Shown here piece by piece: positions 35,908-44,544 of a stretch of 64,000 nucleotides of DNA (position 1 is the stretch's first letter; the number at the start of each line of letters is the position of its first letter). The position numbers and the translations under genes were made by a program. Origin of the DNA: VRUE01 sp963701265 (GTDB lineage: Bacteria > Actinomycetota > Thermoleophilia > Solirubrobacterales > 70-9); assembly GCA_963701265.1 (NCBI GenBank), contig OY969581.1, forward strand, positions 1,860,001 to 1,924,000. Direction: 5' to 3'. Below the pieces are notes generated by a model that saw only the letters and a program-made list of their open reading frames with translations, searched no databases and was not told the origin of the DNA.

Positions 35908-35915
35908 CTCCACCG

Positions 35916-36890
35916 TTACCGCCCGATGCTCTGCTGATAGAGCGTGAACCCGATCCCCGAACAAACCGCGGCGACGATCCAGAACCGCAGCATGATCTTG
36001 GTCTCCGACCAAGCCATCATCTCGAAGTGATGGTGCAACGGCGCCATCAGCAGCACCCGCCGCCGAAAGGTTTTGAAGGAGAAGACCTGGATCGCCACCG
36101 AGAGCGCCTCGATCACGAAGATGCCGCCGATGATGATCAGCAGCACCTCGGTCTGGGTCATCACCGCGAGGGCGCCGATGGCGCCCCCCAATCCGAGTGA
36201 GCCGGTGTCGCCCATGAAGATCGAGGCCGGGAAGGCGTTGTACCAGAGGAAACCGATGCAGGCGCCGACCAGGCAGGCGGAGAGCAGGGCGAGGTTCTGC
36301 TGCTCGTTGGTGACGAAGGCGATCGCCGTGTAGGCGAGCAGGACGATCGCGCAGGAGCCGGCGGCGAGGCCGTCGAGACCATCGGTGAGGTTGACGCCGT
36401 TGGAGGTGCCACCGATGACGAGGAAGACGAGGACGAAGTAGAGGACCGGGCCGAGGTCGACCGTGGCGTCGCCGATGCGGAAGAAGAGGATCGGCTCCAG
36501 CCCGACCTCGTGCCGCGCCACCCACCAGAGGGCCAGCGCGAGGAAGAGCTGGAAGAGCATCTTCCAGCGCGCCGAGAGGCCCAGCGAGCGGCGCTTGACG
36601 ATCTTGATGAAGTCGTCGGCGAAGCCGATCGCGGCACAGCCCATCGCCACCCCGAAGACGGCGAGGCTCTGGGCGTCGCGGTCGGAGAGCACCAGATAGG
36701 GCACGCAGATCGAGGCGAAGATGATCAGCCCGCCCATCGTCGGCGTGCCCGCCTTGGCGTGGTGCTCCTGCGGCCCGTCCTCGCGGATGTGCTGACCGAA
36801 CTCCTTGACCCGCAGGAACTCGATGAACTTGGGGCCGAGGAAGATGCAGATCAGCATCGCCGCCATGCCGGCGATCAGCACTTCACCCAT
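35916..36890 (-). CDS. mraY: Phospho-N-acetylmuramoyl-pentapeptide transferase
   Basis: Attaches phospho-MurNAc-pentapeptide to undecaprenyl phosphate, forming lipid I. The open frame extends upstream, but the ATG at 36890 (MGEVLIAGMAAMLICIFLGP) gives 324 residues with about ten helices. Motifs are HHAKAGTPTMGGLIIF, GFADDFIKI, GTSNGVNLTDGLDGLAAG, FMGDTGSLGLGG and MAPLHHHFE. It overlaps murF by 8 bp. Confidence 0.96.
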   Translation of the reverse strand: MGEVLIAGMAAMLICIFLGPKFIEFLRVKEFGQHIREDGPQEHHAKAGTPTMGGLIIFASICVPYLVLSDRDAQSLAVFGVAMGCAAIGFADDFIKIVKRRSLGLSARWKMLFQLFLALALWWVARHEVGLEPILFFRIGDATVDLGPVLYFVLVFLVIGGTSNGVNLTDGLDGLAAGSCAIVLLAYTAIAFVTNEQQNLALLSACLVGACIGFLWYNAFPASIFMGDTGSLGLGGAIGALAVMTQTEVLLIIIGGIFVIEALSVAIQVFSFKTFRRRVLLMAPLHHHFEMMAWSETKIMLRFWIVAAVCSGIGFTLYQQSIGR

Positions 36891-38250
36891 CGAGCAACCC
36901 TTCGAGCGTCTCGGCGACGGCCTCGAGACCGGCCGAGCGCGAGCCCTTGACCAGGACCGTGTCGCCGGGCTCGAGCTGGGCGGCCAACCATTCGGCGGCC
37001 TCCTCCGGCGTGCCGACCAACTCGTCGGGCCCGTAGTCGCGCGCCGGCTCGCCGACCCCGACCAGCAGGTCCACCCCGCCGGCGCGGGCGCTCTCACCGA
37101 TCTCGCGGTGATAGCCGGCGGCACCGGGCCCGAGCTCGGCCATCTCACCCAACACCGCGATCCGCCTTTCGCCCTGCAGCGAGCTGAGGTGGCTGAGCGC
37201 GGCGCGCATCGAGATTGGGTTGGCGTTGTAGCAGTCGTTCACCAGGACGATCCCGTCGCCCATCTCGAGGCGCTCGCCCCGAAAGCGTGAGAAGCCTATG
37301 TTCGCAGCGCGGTCGGCCATCCCTGCGAGGGGCGCGCCCAGCGCCACGCCGGCGGCGATCGCCGCCAGGGCGTTGTCCAAGTTGTGCGCCTCGGCGAAGG
37401 GGAACTGGAAGGCCTGGCGCCCGGCCGGCGTCTCGATCAGCGCCTCGGTGATGCCATCGCTGACCTTGCTCTCGACCGCGAAGACGTCACCGCCGGGGCC
37501 GAAGCGGAGCAGCCGCGGCGCCTCCCCGAGGTGCGACTCCAGCTCACCGGCATCGACCGGCGCAATCGCCGTTCCATCGGGCGGCAGCGCCGCCAGCACC
37601 TCGGCCTTTGCCGCCGCAATCGCCGCGACCGAGCCGAGCAGCTCGACGTGGACCGGGCCGACGTTGGTGATCACCGCCACCTCGGGCTCGGCGATCGCGG
37701 CCAGCTCGGCGATCTGGCCGGCGCCGCGCATCGCCATCTCGAGCACCAGGACGTCGGTGTGGTCGGGCGCTGCGAGCACTGTCAGCGGCAGGCCGATCTC
37801 GGTGTTGAGGTTCTCGCGGTTGGCGTGGACCTGGCCCGGCAGCAGCGCCCGCGCGATGTCCTTGACCGAGGTCTTGCCGACCGAGCCGGTGACACCGACG
37901 ACGCGGGCGCCGAGCTCGCGCCGCCAGGCGCGGGCGAGCGCCTGCAGGGCCACGCGTGGATCGGCGGTGCTGAAGATCCAGGCGCCGCCGATCGCATCGG
38001 ATTCGTCCCCGAGTGACGCCGACACCTTCGAGGCCATCTCCGCGTCGACGACGACGCCCCAGGCGCCGGCCTCGATTGCGGCGGGGGCGAACTCGCCGCC
38101 GTTGACGCGCTCGCCGGGCAGGCCGAAGAAGAGGTCTCCCGGTCCGGTCTCTCCGGAGGCGATCGTCGCCCGCGCCGGCGATCCCTCCTCACCCCTGGCG
38201 GCGATCTCCGCCCCGCAGGCCGCAGCAATCTGCTCAGGACCGAGCCTCAA
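36883..38250 (-). CDS. murF: UDP-MurNAc-tripeptide--D-Ala-D-Ala ligase
   Basis: Completes the pentapeptide precursor. The 455-residue protein has the ATP loop GVTGSVGKTSVKD, HANRENLNTEIGLPLT, LEMAMRGAGQIAEL, NVGPVHVELLGS and NDCYNANPISMRAAL. It overlaps murE upstream by 4 bp and mraY downstream by 8 bp. Confidence 0.96.
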   Translation of the reverse strand: MRLGPEQIAAACGAEIAARGEEGSPARATIASGETGPGDLFFGLPGERVNGGEFAPAAIEAGAWGVVVDAEMASKVSASLGDESDAIGGAWIFSTADPRVALQALARAWRRELGARVVGVTGSVGKTSVKDIARALLPGQVHANRENLNTEIGLPLTVLAAPDHTDVLVLEMAMRGAGQIAELAAIAEPEVAVITNVGPVHVELLGSVAAIAAAKAEVLAALPPDGTAIAPVDAGELESHLGEAPRLLRFGPGGDVFAVESKVSDGITEALIETPAGRQAFQFPFAEAHNLDNALAAIAAGVALGAPLAGMADRAANIGFSRFRGERLEMGDGIVLVNDCYNANPISMRAALSHLSSLQGERRIAVLGEMAELGPGAAGYHREIGESARAGGVDLLVGVGEPARDYGPDELVGTPEEAAEWLAAQLEPGDTVLVKGSRSAGLEAVAETLEGLLDG

Positions 38251-39674
38251 AGCCGGCGCAGCTCCTCGCGGGCGACCTCGCGGTCGTCGAAGGGCAGCTT
38301 GCGGCCGTCCTCGAACTCCTGGCCCTGCTCGTGCCCCTTGCCCGCGATTACCACGGTGTCGCCGGGTCGGGCCTGCCCGAGCGCCAGCGCGATCGCGGCG
38401 CGGCGGTCGGGCTCGACCTCGACGTTGGCGCCGTTCTCGACCCCGCCGAGGACCTCGGCGATGATCGCCTCGGGATCCTCGGAGCGCGGGTTGTCGGAGG
38501 TGACGATCGCCAGGTCGGAGAGCGACGCCCCCGCCCGCCCCATCTTCGGCCGCTTGTCGCGATCGCGGTCGCCACCGGCACCAAAGACGGCAAGCACACG
38601 CCCTTCGCTCAGCCGCCGTGCCGCCCGCAGCACGTTCTCCAGCGAGTCGGGCGTGTGCGCGTAGTCGACCAGGACGGCAAACCCCTGCCCCTCATCGATC
38701 GGCTCGAACCGCCCCGGCACCCGATCCGCCCGCGCCAACCCCGCGGCGGCCGCGTCGGCGGCAATGCCCAGCTCGGCCGCGGCCGCAAACGCACCCAGGG
38801 CATTGGCGACGTTGAAGTGACCCGGCAGGCGAGTGCGAACCGCCGTCCCAGCAACCGAGAACTCGGCTCCGCTGGAGTCGAAGGAAACATCCGCCGCGGC
38901 GAAGTCCGCGTTGACCCCCTCGGCCGAGAAGGTCACGCAATCGAATTCCTCGGCCAGCCGCCGCCCGTACTCGTCATCGACGTTGACCACCGCAGCCCGC
39001 GGCCCCATCCCGAAGAGCAGCCGCTTGGCCTGAAAGTAGTCCTCCATGTCGGCATGGAAGTCGAGATGGTCCTGGGTCAAGTTCGTAAAGAGGGCGACCT
39101 CGAAGTGAATGGCGTCAGCCCGATGCAGCGCCAGCGCATGCGAGGAGACCTCCATCACACAGGCCTTGTCCCCCGCCTCCAGCATCCGCCGGAACGTCCC
39201 CTGCAAATCAATCGCCTCCGGCGTGGTCCGCTCAACCTCCTCCTCGACCCCACCAACCACCTGCCGCACCGTCCCCAGCAGCCCAGTCTGGATGCCCGCC
39301 GCCTCGAGGACCTCCCGAATCAAGAACGCAGTAGTCGTCTTCCCATTGGTCCCGGTGACTCCCACGACCCGCAGCTCACTCGTCGGATCCCCCCAAAACC
39401 GAGCCGCCAACGGCGCCATCGCCGCCCGCGCATCCGCCACCACCACCTGCGCCACCTCAAGCTCCAGCTCCCGCTCCACAACCAGCGCCACGGCCCCAGC
39501 CTTAACAGCGGCCGGAGCAAAATCATGCCCATCGACCTTCTCCCCCGGCACGCAAAAAAACAGCGTCCCGGGCTCCACTTTTCGGCTGTCGTAAGCCAAG
39601 GACGCAACATCAACGGAGCCCTCCCCGGCAATCCGGGCCCCCGGCACCTCCGCCGCTAGCTCCTCCAATCTCAC
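38247..39674 (-). CDS. murE: UDP-MurNAc-L-Ala-D-Glu--meso-diaminopimelate ligase
   Basis: Adds the third peptide residue. The open frame reaches 39746, but that extension would be encoded by an inverted repeat. The GTG at 39674 (VRLEELAAEVPGARIAGEGS) matches the family start and gives 475 residues. Motifs are YDSRKVEPGTLFF, GVTGTNGKTTTAFL, SSHALALHR and, importantly, DNPRSEDP, the signature for meso-diaminopimelate rather than lysine. The wall type is therefore probably DAP-based. Confidence 0.95.
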   Translation of the reverse strand: MRLEELAAEVPGARIAGEGSVDVASLAYDSRKVEPGTLFFCVPGEKVDGHDFAPAAVKAGAVALVVERELELEVAQVVVADARAAMAPLAARFWGDPTSELRVVGVTGTNGKTTTAFLIREVLEAAGIQTGLLGTVRQVVGGVEEEVERTTPEAIDLQGTFRRMLEAGDKACVMEVSSHALALHRADAIHFEVALFTNLTQDHLDFHADMEDYFQAKRLLFGMGPRAAVVNVDDEYGRRLAEEFDCVTFSAEGVNADFAAADVSFDSSGAEFSVAGTAVRTRLPGHFNVANALGAFAAAAELGIAADAAAAGLARADRVPGRFEPIDEGQGFAVLVDYAHTPDSLENVLRAARRLSEGRVLAVFGAGGDRDRDKRPKMGRAGASLSDLAIVTSDNPRSEDPEAIIAEVLGGVENGANVEVEPDRRAAIALALGQARPGDTVVIAGKGHEQGQEFEDGRKLPFDDREVAREELRRL

Positions 39675-39691
39675 CCGCCGGATTCTAGGTA

Positions 39692-39794
39692 GGGCGTCGG
39701 GTGCCCCTCTCGGAAAGGCTCCCGGTAAGACAAGCCGAATCGCCACCCCGGATCAGCTGCGCAACGGTCTTTCCGAGAGGGGCACCCGACGCCC
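39692..39794. repeat. Perfect 26-bp inverted repeat, copy 2 of the GGGCGTCGGGTGCC element
   Basis: Arms 39692-39717 and 39769-39794 are perfect complements over 26 bp (GGGCGTCGGGTGCCCCTCTC core followed by GGAAAG) around a 51-nt spacer. It fills the gap between the ftsI stop (39802) and the murE start (39674). It shares its outer 20 bp with the element at 35832-35907, so two related palindromes occupy two junctions of the same operon. Confidence 0.9.
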
Positions 39795-39801
39795 CATCCC
39801 T

Positions 39802-41454
39802 CTATTCCGCCGGAACCCCGAGATAGGGCAACGCAAACGCCGCGATCCGACCAAAAGCCGGCGCCGCCACCGACCCGCCGTAGATGTCCCCCTGCGGCTG
39901 ATCCACAATCACCGAAACGAGCAACTGCGGATCCTGAGCCGGCGCAAACCCAATGAACGAAGCCACGTACTTGGTCTCCGAATAAGTCCCGTTTTCCGCC
40001 ACCTGCGCAGTACCGGTCTTCCCCGCCAGGCTGTACCCCGGCACGCTGACCTCGGACGCCGTACCGCCCGCGGCCAGCACCCCCTCGAGCATTTCCCGCA
40101 CCTGCGCCGCCACCCCGGCGTCAATCACCCGCCGCCCCTTGGGCTCGTGCACGGTTTCGTCACCGACCCTCTCGATCAGCTGCGGCGGCCGCAGCATGCC
40201 GCCGTTGGCGATCGCCTGGTAGCCGGCCATCATCTGCATCGGCGTCACCGCCAGCCCCTGCCCGATCGGCAGGTTGCCCATGGTCGAGCCGGAGTATTCG
40301 TCCAGTTCGGGCACGATCCCCTGCTCCTCGGCCGGGAACTGCACGCCGGTGGGACGGCCGAAGCCGAAGCGGTTGATCCAGCGGCTGAAGCGCTCGCTGC
40401 CCAGCTTCAGCCCGATCGTCGCCGCACCGACGTTGGAGGACTCGGCGAGGATCTGGGCCACGGTCAGCGTCACCGGCGGCCGCGCCTCGGCGTCTTCGAT
40501 GATGCGGTCGGCGACGTGGAGCTGGGAGGGCAGGTAGAAGGAGGTCTCCGGCGTCACTTCTTTTTCCTCCAGCGCCGCAGAGACGGTGAAGGCCTTGAAG
40601 GTCGAGCCCGGCTCGTAGGTGAAGCCGGTCGCGCGGTTGATCAGGTCTTCGGAGCTGGCGCTGGAGAGGTCGGAGGGATCGACCGGCGGCCAGTTCGCCA
40701 TCGCCAGGATCTGCGAGTTGCGCGGATCCATCACGATCGCGGTCGCCCCCTTGGGCGCGTAGGTTTCGCCGACTTCGGCCAGAACTTCCTCGGCCTTGCC
40801 CTCGATCGCCGGATCGAGGGTCAGCTGGATGTCTTCGCCGTCCTCGGCCTGCTGGGCGGTTTCGAGCCGGATCGGTTCGCCGGTCGCGTCGGTGACGACC
40901 CGCCGTTCACCATCGCTGCCGCTGAGCACCGATTCCTCGCCGTCCTCGAGCCCGGTGAGGCCTTCGTTTTCGGTGCCGACCGCGCCGATCACCTGGGCGG
41001 CCAGCGTCCCCTGCGGGTAGATGCGGCGGCTGTCGGGGTCCTCGCCGATGCCCTGCAGCTCGAGCCGCTCGATCCGCTTCGCGGTCGGCAGGTCGACCTT
41101 TTTCGCCAGCACCGAGTAGGTCGATTCCGCGGTCACCGCGCCGAGCACCTTGCTCTCGCTGAGGTCGAGGATCGGCGCCAGTTTTTCCGCCGCCAGCGCC
41201 GGCTTGGTGACTTCGGGCGGCACGGCAAAGATCGTCGCCGCGTCTTCGGAGGCGGCGAGGGCGTTGCCGCGGCGATCGAGCAGGCTGCCGCGCAGGCTGG
41301 GCAGCGGGATCGCTTCAGTCTGCTGGCTTACCGCCTGGGAGGCGAGCTTGGAGCCCTGCACTCCCTGCAGCCAGAAGGCGCGGGCGCCGATGATGCAGAA
41401 GCAGAGGAGGAAACCGGCGAAAAGGAGGCCGATCCTGCGCTCGATCACCCGCAT
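39802..41454 (-). CDS. ftsI: Septal transpeptidase, penicillin-binding protein FtsI/PBP3
   Basis: A class B PBP that cross-links septal wall with FtsW. The 550-residue protein has an N-terminal membrane anchor (IGLLFAGFLLCFCIIGARAF), the pedestal domain with RGSLLDRRGNALA, and then the transpeptidase domain. The active-site serine is in EPGSTFKAF (SxxK), with SSN in AESSNVGAA and KTGTAQ. It lies downstream of the FtsL-like gene, the canonical dcw order. Confidence 0.96.
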   Translation of the reverse strand: MRVIERRIGLLFAGFLLCFCIIGARAFWLQGVQGSKLASQAVSQQTEAIPLPSLRGSLLDRRGNALAASEDAATIFAVPPEVTKPALAAEKLAPILDLSESKVLGAVTAESTYSVLAKKVDLPTAKRIERLELQGIGEDPDSRRIYPQGTLAAQVIGAVGTENEGLTGLEDGEESVLSGSDGERRVVTDATGEPIRLETAQQAEDGEDIQLTLDPAIEGKAEEVLAEVGETYAPKGATAIVMDPRNSQILAMANWPPVDPSDLSSASSEDLINRATGFTYEPGSTFKAFTVSAALEEKEVTPETSFYLPSQLHVADRIIEDAEARPPVTLTVAQILAESSNVGAATIGLKLGSERFSRWINRFGFGRPTGVQFPAEEQGIVPELDEYSGSTMGNLPIGQGLAVTPMQMMAGYQAIANGGMLRPPQLIERVGDETVHEPKGRRVIDAGVAAQVREMLEGVLAAGGTASEVSVPGYSLAGKTGTAQVAENGTYSETKYVASFIGFAPAQDPQLLVSVIVDQPQGDIYGGSVAAPAFGRIAAFALPYLGVPAE

Positions 41455-41466
41455 CGCGCCCGGCCT

Positions 41467-42015
41467 CTAATAACCCGAGCCGGCGGCGGCGAGCCGCTGC
41501 GCGGCGATCGCCACGTCTTGAGGGGAAGCCTGCACGGAGCCGATCTGGTCGGTCGCGGCGGGAGCAAGACCGTACGCAGCGGCATCGTGCCGCAGGCGGG
41601 CCGAGCCGGAGAGGCGTGCGTCGTGGCCACGCAGCAGCGAGTTCTCCTCTTCAAGCGCCGTGATGTTGCGATCGATGCCGCCGGCCGCGGCGGAAAGACT
41701 GAGGGTGGCCACGTTGATCGCGACGATCCCGGCCAACAACACGCCGAGCACGCCGATCCAGACTCGACCGCGGGTCATCCGCACCATCAAGTTCGAGTCG
41801 GGCAGCTGGCGGACCGCGATGGCGGCGCCGGCGGCGATCGGGATCAGCTGGCCGCCGGGGCGGCGGGTGGGGGCTTTGCGGCGCGCCGGGGGCTTGCGGG
41901 CGGGCGCCTTGCGCGCTGGCGCCGCGACCCTGAGTGGCTTTTTCCGCGCCGGCGCTTTGCGAGCTGGGGCCTGCGCCGGGGCCGCAGCCTGGCGAGCGGT
42001 CGCGGCGGCGGCCAT
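41467..42015 (-). CDS. ftsL: FtsL-like division protein with basic PARK-repeat tail
   Basis: Start at the ATG at 42015, sharing a base with the rsmH stop (TGATG); 182 residues. The first ~60 residues are a cytoplasmic, Lys/Arg/Ala/Pro-rich stretch with repeats of APARK (APARKAPARKKPLRVAAPAR and on). One membrane helix follows (VWIGVLGVLLAGIVAINVAT), then a short periplasmic coiled coil (GIDRNITALEEENSLLRGHD). This topology and the rsmH-ftsI position identify FtsL, whose sequence is poorly conserved. Confidence 0.75.
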   Translation of the reverse strand: MAAAATARQAAAPAQAPARKAPARKKPLRVAAPARKAPARKPPARRKAPTRRPGGQLIPIAAGAAIAVRQLPDSNLMVRMTRGRVWIGVLGVLLAGIVAINVATLSLSAAAGGIDRNITALEEENSLLRGHDARLSGSARLRHDAAAYGLAPAATDQIGSVQASPQDVAIAAQRLAAAGSGY

Positions 42016-43031
42016 CAGGCACCCACCTCGGCCGGCGCGGCGATCTTCAGCGAGACACGCAGATGGGCGGACTTGGCCCGTGGGTTGGCGGCAGTCTCCT
42101 CGGGGCCCGGCGCCACGGCGCGGCGGGTCAGCGGCTCGGCTTCGGGCTCGCGGCCACAAACACAGACCGGCAGCTCCGGCGGACAGAGGCAGCCCTTGGC
42201 GCGCTCGGCGAGGAACTGCTTGACGCGGCGGTCCTCCAGCGAGTGGAAGGAGATCGCGGCGAAGCGACCGCCGATCGGCAGCATTCCCCAGGCGGTCGGC
42301 AGCGCGTCCTCGATCGAGTCGAGCTCGCCGTTGACGGCGATGCGGATCGCCTGGAAGGTTCGCTTGGCGGGATGACCGCCGCCGAAGCGGGCGGAGGCCG
42401 GCATCCCGGCTTTGATCGCGTCGACCAGCTCGGAAGTCGTCGAGAGCGGCCGGCGGCGGGTGATCTCGCGGGCGATCCCTCCGGCGTAGCGCTCCTCGCC
42501 GAAGCGCCGCAGCGCCTGGGCCAGGCGCGACTCCGGCCACTCGTTGACGATGTCGGCGGCGCTCAGCTGCTGGCGGGTGTCCATGCGCATATCGAGGGGT
42601 GCGTCGTAGGAGTAGGAGAAGCCCCGCTCCCAGGCATCGACCTGCATCGAGGACATTCCGAGGTCCATATAGACCATCTCTGGACGCACTCCTTCGCCGC
42701 TCAACGCCCGCAGACCTGCTGCAAAGTCGCTGGAAATGAAGCGGGTCGAGCAGGGAGCCTCGGCCGCGAACGCTTCGTAGCGGCTCAGCGCATCGGGATC
42801 GCGATCGATGCAGATCAGGGTTCCATCCGGTCCCAGCGCCTCGGCGATGCGGCGGGCGTGGCCGCCGCCGCCGAAGGTGCAGTCGATCGCGGTCTGGCCC
42901 GGCTGCGGGGCCAGCAGGTCGGTCAGCTCGGTGGCGAGGACGGGTTGGTGCTCGGTTGGCATATAGACAAGGGTTGCGCGAGCTAAGTCTCGGCTCTGAA
43001 AGGACGGGGTTGAGTAGGCACGGATCGCCAT
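42015..43031 (-). CDS. rsmH: 16S rRNA (cytosine-1402-N4)-methyltransferase
   Basis: Methylates C1402 of 16S rRNA with SAM. The frame from the ATG at 43031 gives 338 residues; the family start HQPVL corresponds to a second ATG at 42962 (MPTEHQPVLATEL, 315 residues). I keep the longer form because its ATG lies one base after the mraZ stop, but the shorter is possible. Motifs are DCTFGGGGHARRI, DLGMSSMQVD, FAAISFHSLEDRRVK. Confidence 0.93.
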   Translation of the reverse strand: MAIRAYSTPSFQSRDLARATLVYMPTEHQPVLATELTDLLAPQPGQTAIDCTFGGGGHARRIAEALGPDGTLICIDRDPDALSRYEAFAAEAPCSTRFISSDFAAGLRALSGEGVRPEMVYMDLGMSSMQVDAWERGFSYSYDAPLDMRMDTRQQLSAADIVNEWPESRLAQALRRFGEERYAGGIAREITRRRPLSTTSELVDAIKAGMPASARFGGGHPAKRTFQAIRIAVNGELDSIEDALPTAWGMLPIGGRFAAISFHSLEDRRVKQFLAERAKGCLCPPELPVCVCGREPEAEPLTRRAVAPGPEETAANPRAKSAHLRVSLKIAAPAEVGA

Positions 43032-43032
43032 C

Positions 43033-43476
43033 TCACTCAGGAGCTCCGTTCGCGGCCAGGCCCTCGGCGATCTCCGGCGCCGAGGCGTCGAGGTCTTCCT
43101 CCTGCTTGGCCCAGGCCTCGGCGTTCCAGATCTCCAGGTACTCCCCCGCCCCGATCACGACGCAGGGCCCATTGAGGCCGGCGTGCTCGATCAACGGCTT
43201 GGGCACGCGGATGCGCCCGGCGGAGTCGAGCTTCTCGTCGAAGGAGCCACCGTGGAAGCGCCGGCGCAGCTGGCGCGCGTCACGGCCGAAGGGGCTGTGC
43301 GGTGAGAGGAAGCGGTCGGAGAGCTGCTCGAACTCGTCGGTCGTGTGCACCCAGACGCAGGGGTCGAAGCCCTTGGACAGAACAATCCCGTCGGAGAGGG
43401 CAGCCCTGAACCTGGAAGGAACCGTGAGGCGATCCTTTGAATCGAGACTGTGCTCGTAGAGGCCCCGAAATGCCAC
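43033..43476 (-). CDS. mraZ: Transcriptional regulator MraZ
   Basis: A SpoVT/AbrB-like double-domain DNA-binding protein that represses its own dcw promoter. The 147-residue protein shows the two repeats YEHSLDSKDRLTVPSRFR and FDEKLDSAGRIRVPKPL. A good ribosome-binding site (GAAAGGAA) precedes the ATG. Candidate target boxes sit about 110 bp upstream of its start. Confidence 0.95.
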   Translation of the reverse strand: MAFRGLYEHSLDSKDRLTVPSRFRAALSDGIVLSKGFDPCVWVHTTDEFEQLSDRFLSPHSPFGRDARQLRRRFHGGSFDEKLDSAGRIRVPKPLIEHAGLNGPCVVIGAGEYLEIWNAEAWAKQEEDLDASAPEIAEGLAANGAPE

Positions 43477-43525
43477 CGCGGGTTCCTTTCTGTGCGAGCG
43501 CTGCGCGTGGACCAGGAAAAGAGTT

Positions 43526-43570
43526 AGGACCGGAGTGATGAGGTGGGAGGAACCTCACCACCCCGGTCCT
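43526..43570 (-). promoter_or_regulatory. Strong leader stem-loop upstream of mraZ, attenuator-like
   Basis: Arms 43526-43544 and 43552-43570 pair over 19 bp; the only two mismatches are G-U type, with a 7-nt loop. On the mraZ strand the stem is followed after a short gap by CTTTT. It lies between the promoter (43590-43618) and the mraZ start, inside the mRNA leader, so it could act as a transcription attenuator for the whole dcw operon. It could also protect the end of divergent transcripts. Confidence 0.6.
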
Positions 43571-43584
43571 GGGCTTCAACTCGA

Positions 43585-43618
43585 TCGGCACAGTAACCCA
43601 CTTTCCCCCACTTTGCAA
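43585..43618 (-). promoter_or_regulatory. dcw promoter with MraZ boxes
   Basis: Read on the minus strand, TTGCAA (43613-43618) and TACTGT (43590-43595) form a -35/-10 pair with a 17-bp spacer. Overlapping it are direct repeats with a 10-bp period: AAAGTGGGGG (43605-43614), AAAGTGGGTT (43595-43604) and a weaker ACTGTGCCGA (43585-43594). AAAGTGG-type repeats with this period are the known MraZ operator. The placement across the spacer fits autorepression. Confidence 0.7.
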
Positions 43619-43668
43619 CACGACCCCACAATGCAAGCCCATTTGCAACCCTGCGCTAGGTTGCTCGC

Positions 43669-44544
43669 GTGAGCGAGGACCAGACCGCGCCGCCGCCCCA
43701 GGCCCCTACCAAGGCCTTGCCCGACGACGCCAACGACCTGCGCAGCGCCCACTTCCGGGAGTTGCTGGGCAGGCCCTCGACCTGGGTCGCGACGATGGTC
43801 TTCGTCATCGCCGCCGGCATCGCCGGTGCCAGCTTCCTCAGCGCGACGATCGGCGCGATCGCCTTCGTCGCGGCGCTGATCCTCTCCCTGCTGATCGTCT
43901 TCGCGATCGCCGACCAGCGCTCGGAAGCCGACTTCTTCGCCGTCTACGCCGGCCAGCACGGCATGTCCCTCTCCGGCCGCAGCCCGCTGCCACCGGCGAC
44001 GCCGCTGCTGCGCAAAGGCGATGACCGCTACGCCGAGCACGCCTTCGCCGGCGCGCTGGCCGAGGGCGTCGACGGCGTTCTCGCCCTCTACACGTACGAG
44101 GACGAGAGCACCGACAGCGAGGGCAACCGCCAGACCAACTACTACCGCTACACGGTCGGCCTGGTCGAAGTGCCCGAGTGCGCCGCCCACGTCCCCGAGC
44201 TCTACTGCCGCCGCAAGTCCGGCCTGCGCTCGCTGGAGAAGCTCGAGGACGCCTTCCGCTCAACCGAACGGGTGGCCCTGGAGAGCGAGGCGCTGGCCGA
44301 GCGCTACGAGATCTTCGCCGGCAAGGAGCAGGACCAGGTCTGGCTGCGCCGCCTCTTCTCCCCCACCTTCATCGTCTGGCTCGGCGAGGAAGCGCCGAAG
44401 AAGTTCGCCTTCGAGCTGGTCGGCGGCACCCTCTGCTGCTACGTCAACGGCCACAAGAAGTCGGCCGAGGAGCTGGACGTCGTCCGCGCCGCCTCGGCGA
44501 CGGTGGCGCGCCGCTTGCGCGAGGAGACGCTGGAAACGAGCTAG
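43669..44544 (+). CDS. Conserved-looking membrane protein of unknown function
   Basis: A 291-residue protein with a GTG start and a Pro-rich N terminus. Two hydrophobic segments (WVATMVFVIAAGIAGASFL and AIAFVAALILSLLIVFAIA) at about residues 38-80 are followed by a ~210-residue soluble domain with GQHGMSLSGRSPLPPATPLL and ERYEIFAGKEQDQVWLRRLF. I do not recognise the family. It is divergent from mraZ and shares a CTAG with the tadC stop (convergent 4-bp overlap). Confidence 0.75.
   Translation: MSEDQTAPPPQAPTKALPDDANDLRSAHFRELLGRPSTWVATMVFVIAAGIAGASFLSATIGAIAFVAALILSLLIVFAIADQRSEADFFAVYAGQHGMSLSGRSPLPPATPLLRKGDDRYAEHAFAGALAEGVDGVLALYTYEDESTDSEGNRQTNYYRYTVGLVEVPECAAHVPELYCRRKSGLRSLEKLEDAFRSTERVALESEALAERYEIFAGKEQDQVWLRRLFSPTFIVWLGEEAPKKFAFELVGGTLCCYVNGHKKSAEELDVVRAASATVARRLREETLETS

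Noticed and set aside
39675..39746. Upstream extension of MurE
   Set aside because: The 24 extra residues are encoded by an arm of the 26-bp inverted repeat; the GTG at 39674 gives the family start.
40147..42375. A 742-codon open frame on the plus strand, and a 535-codon one at 22263-23870
   Set aside because: Both are antisense to clear genes (ftsI/ftsL/rsmH and gcvPB). In GC-rich DNA the opposite strand often stays open; the translations have Arg/Gly/His-rich, low-complexity content and match no family.
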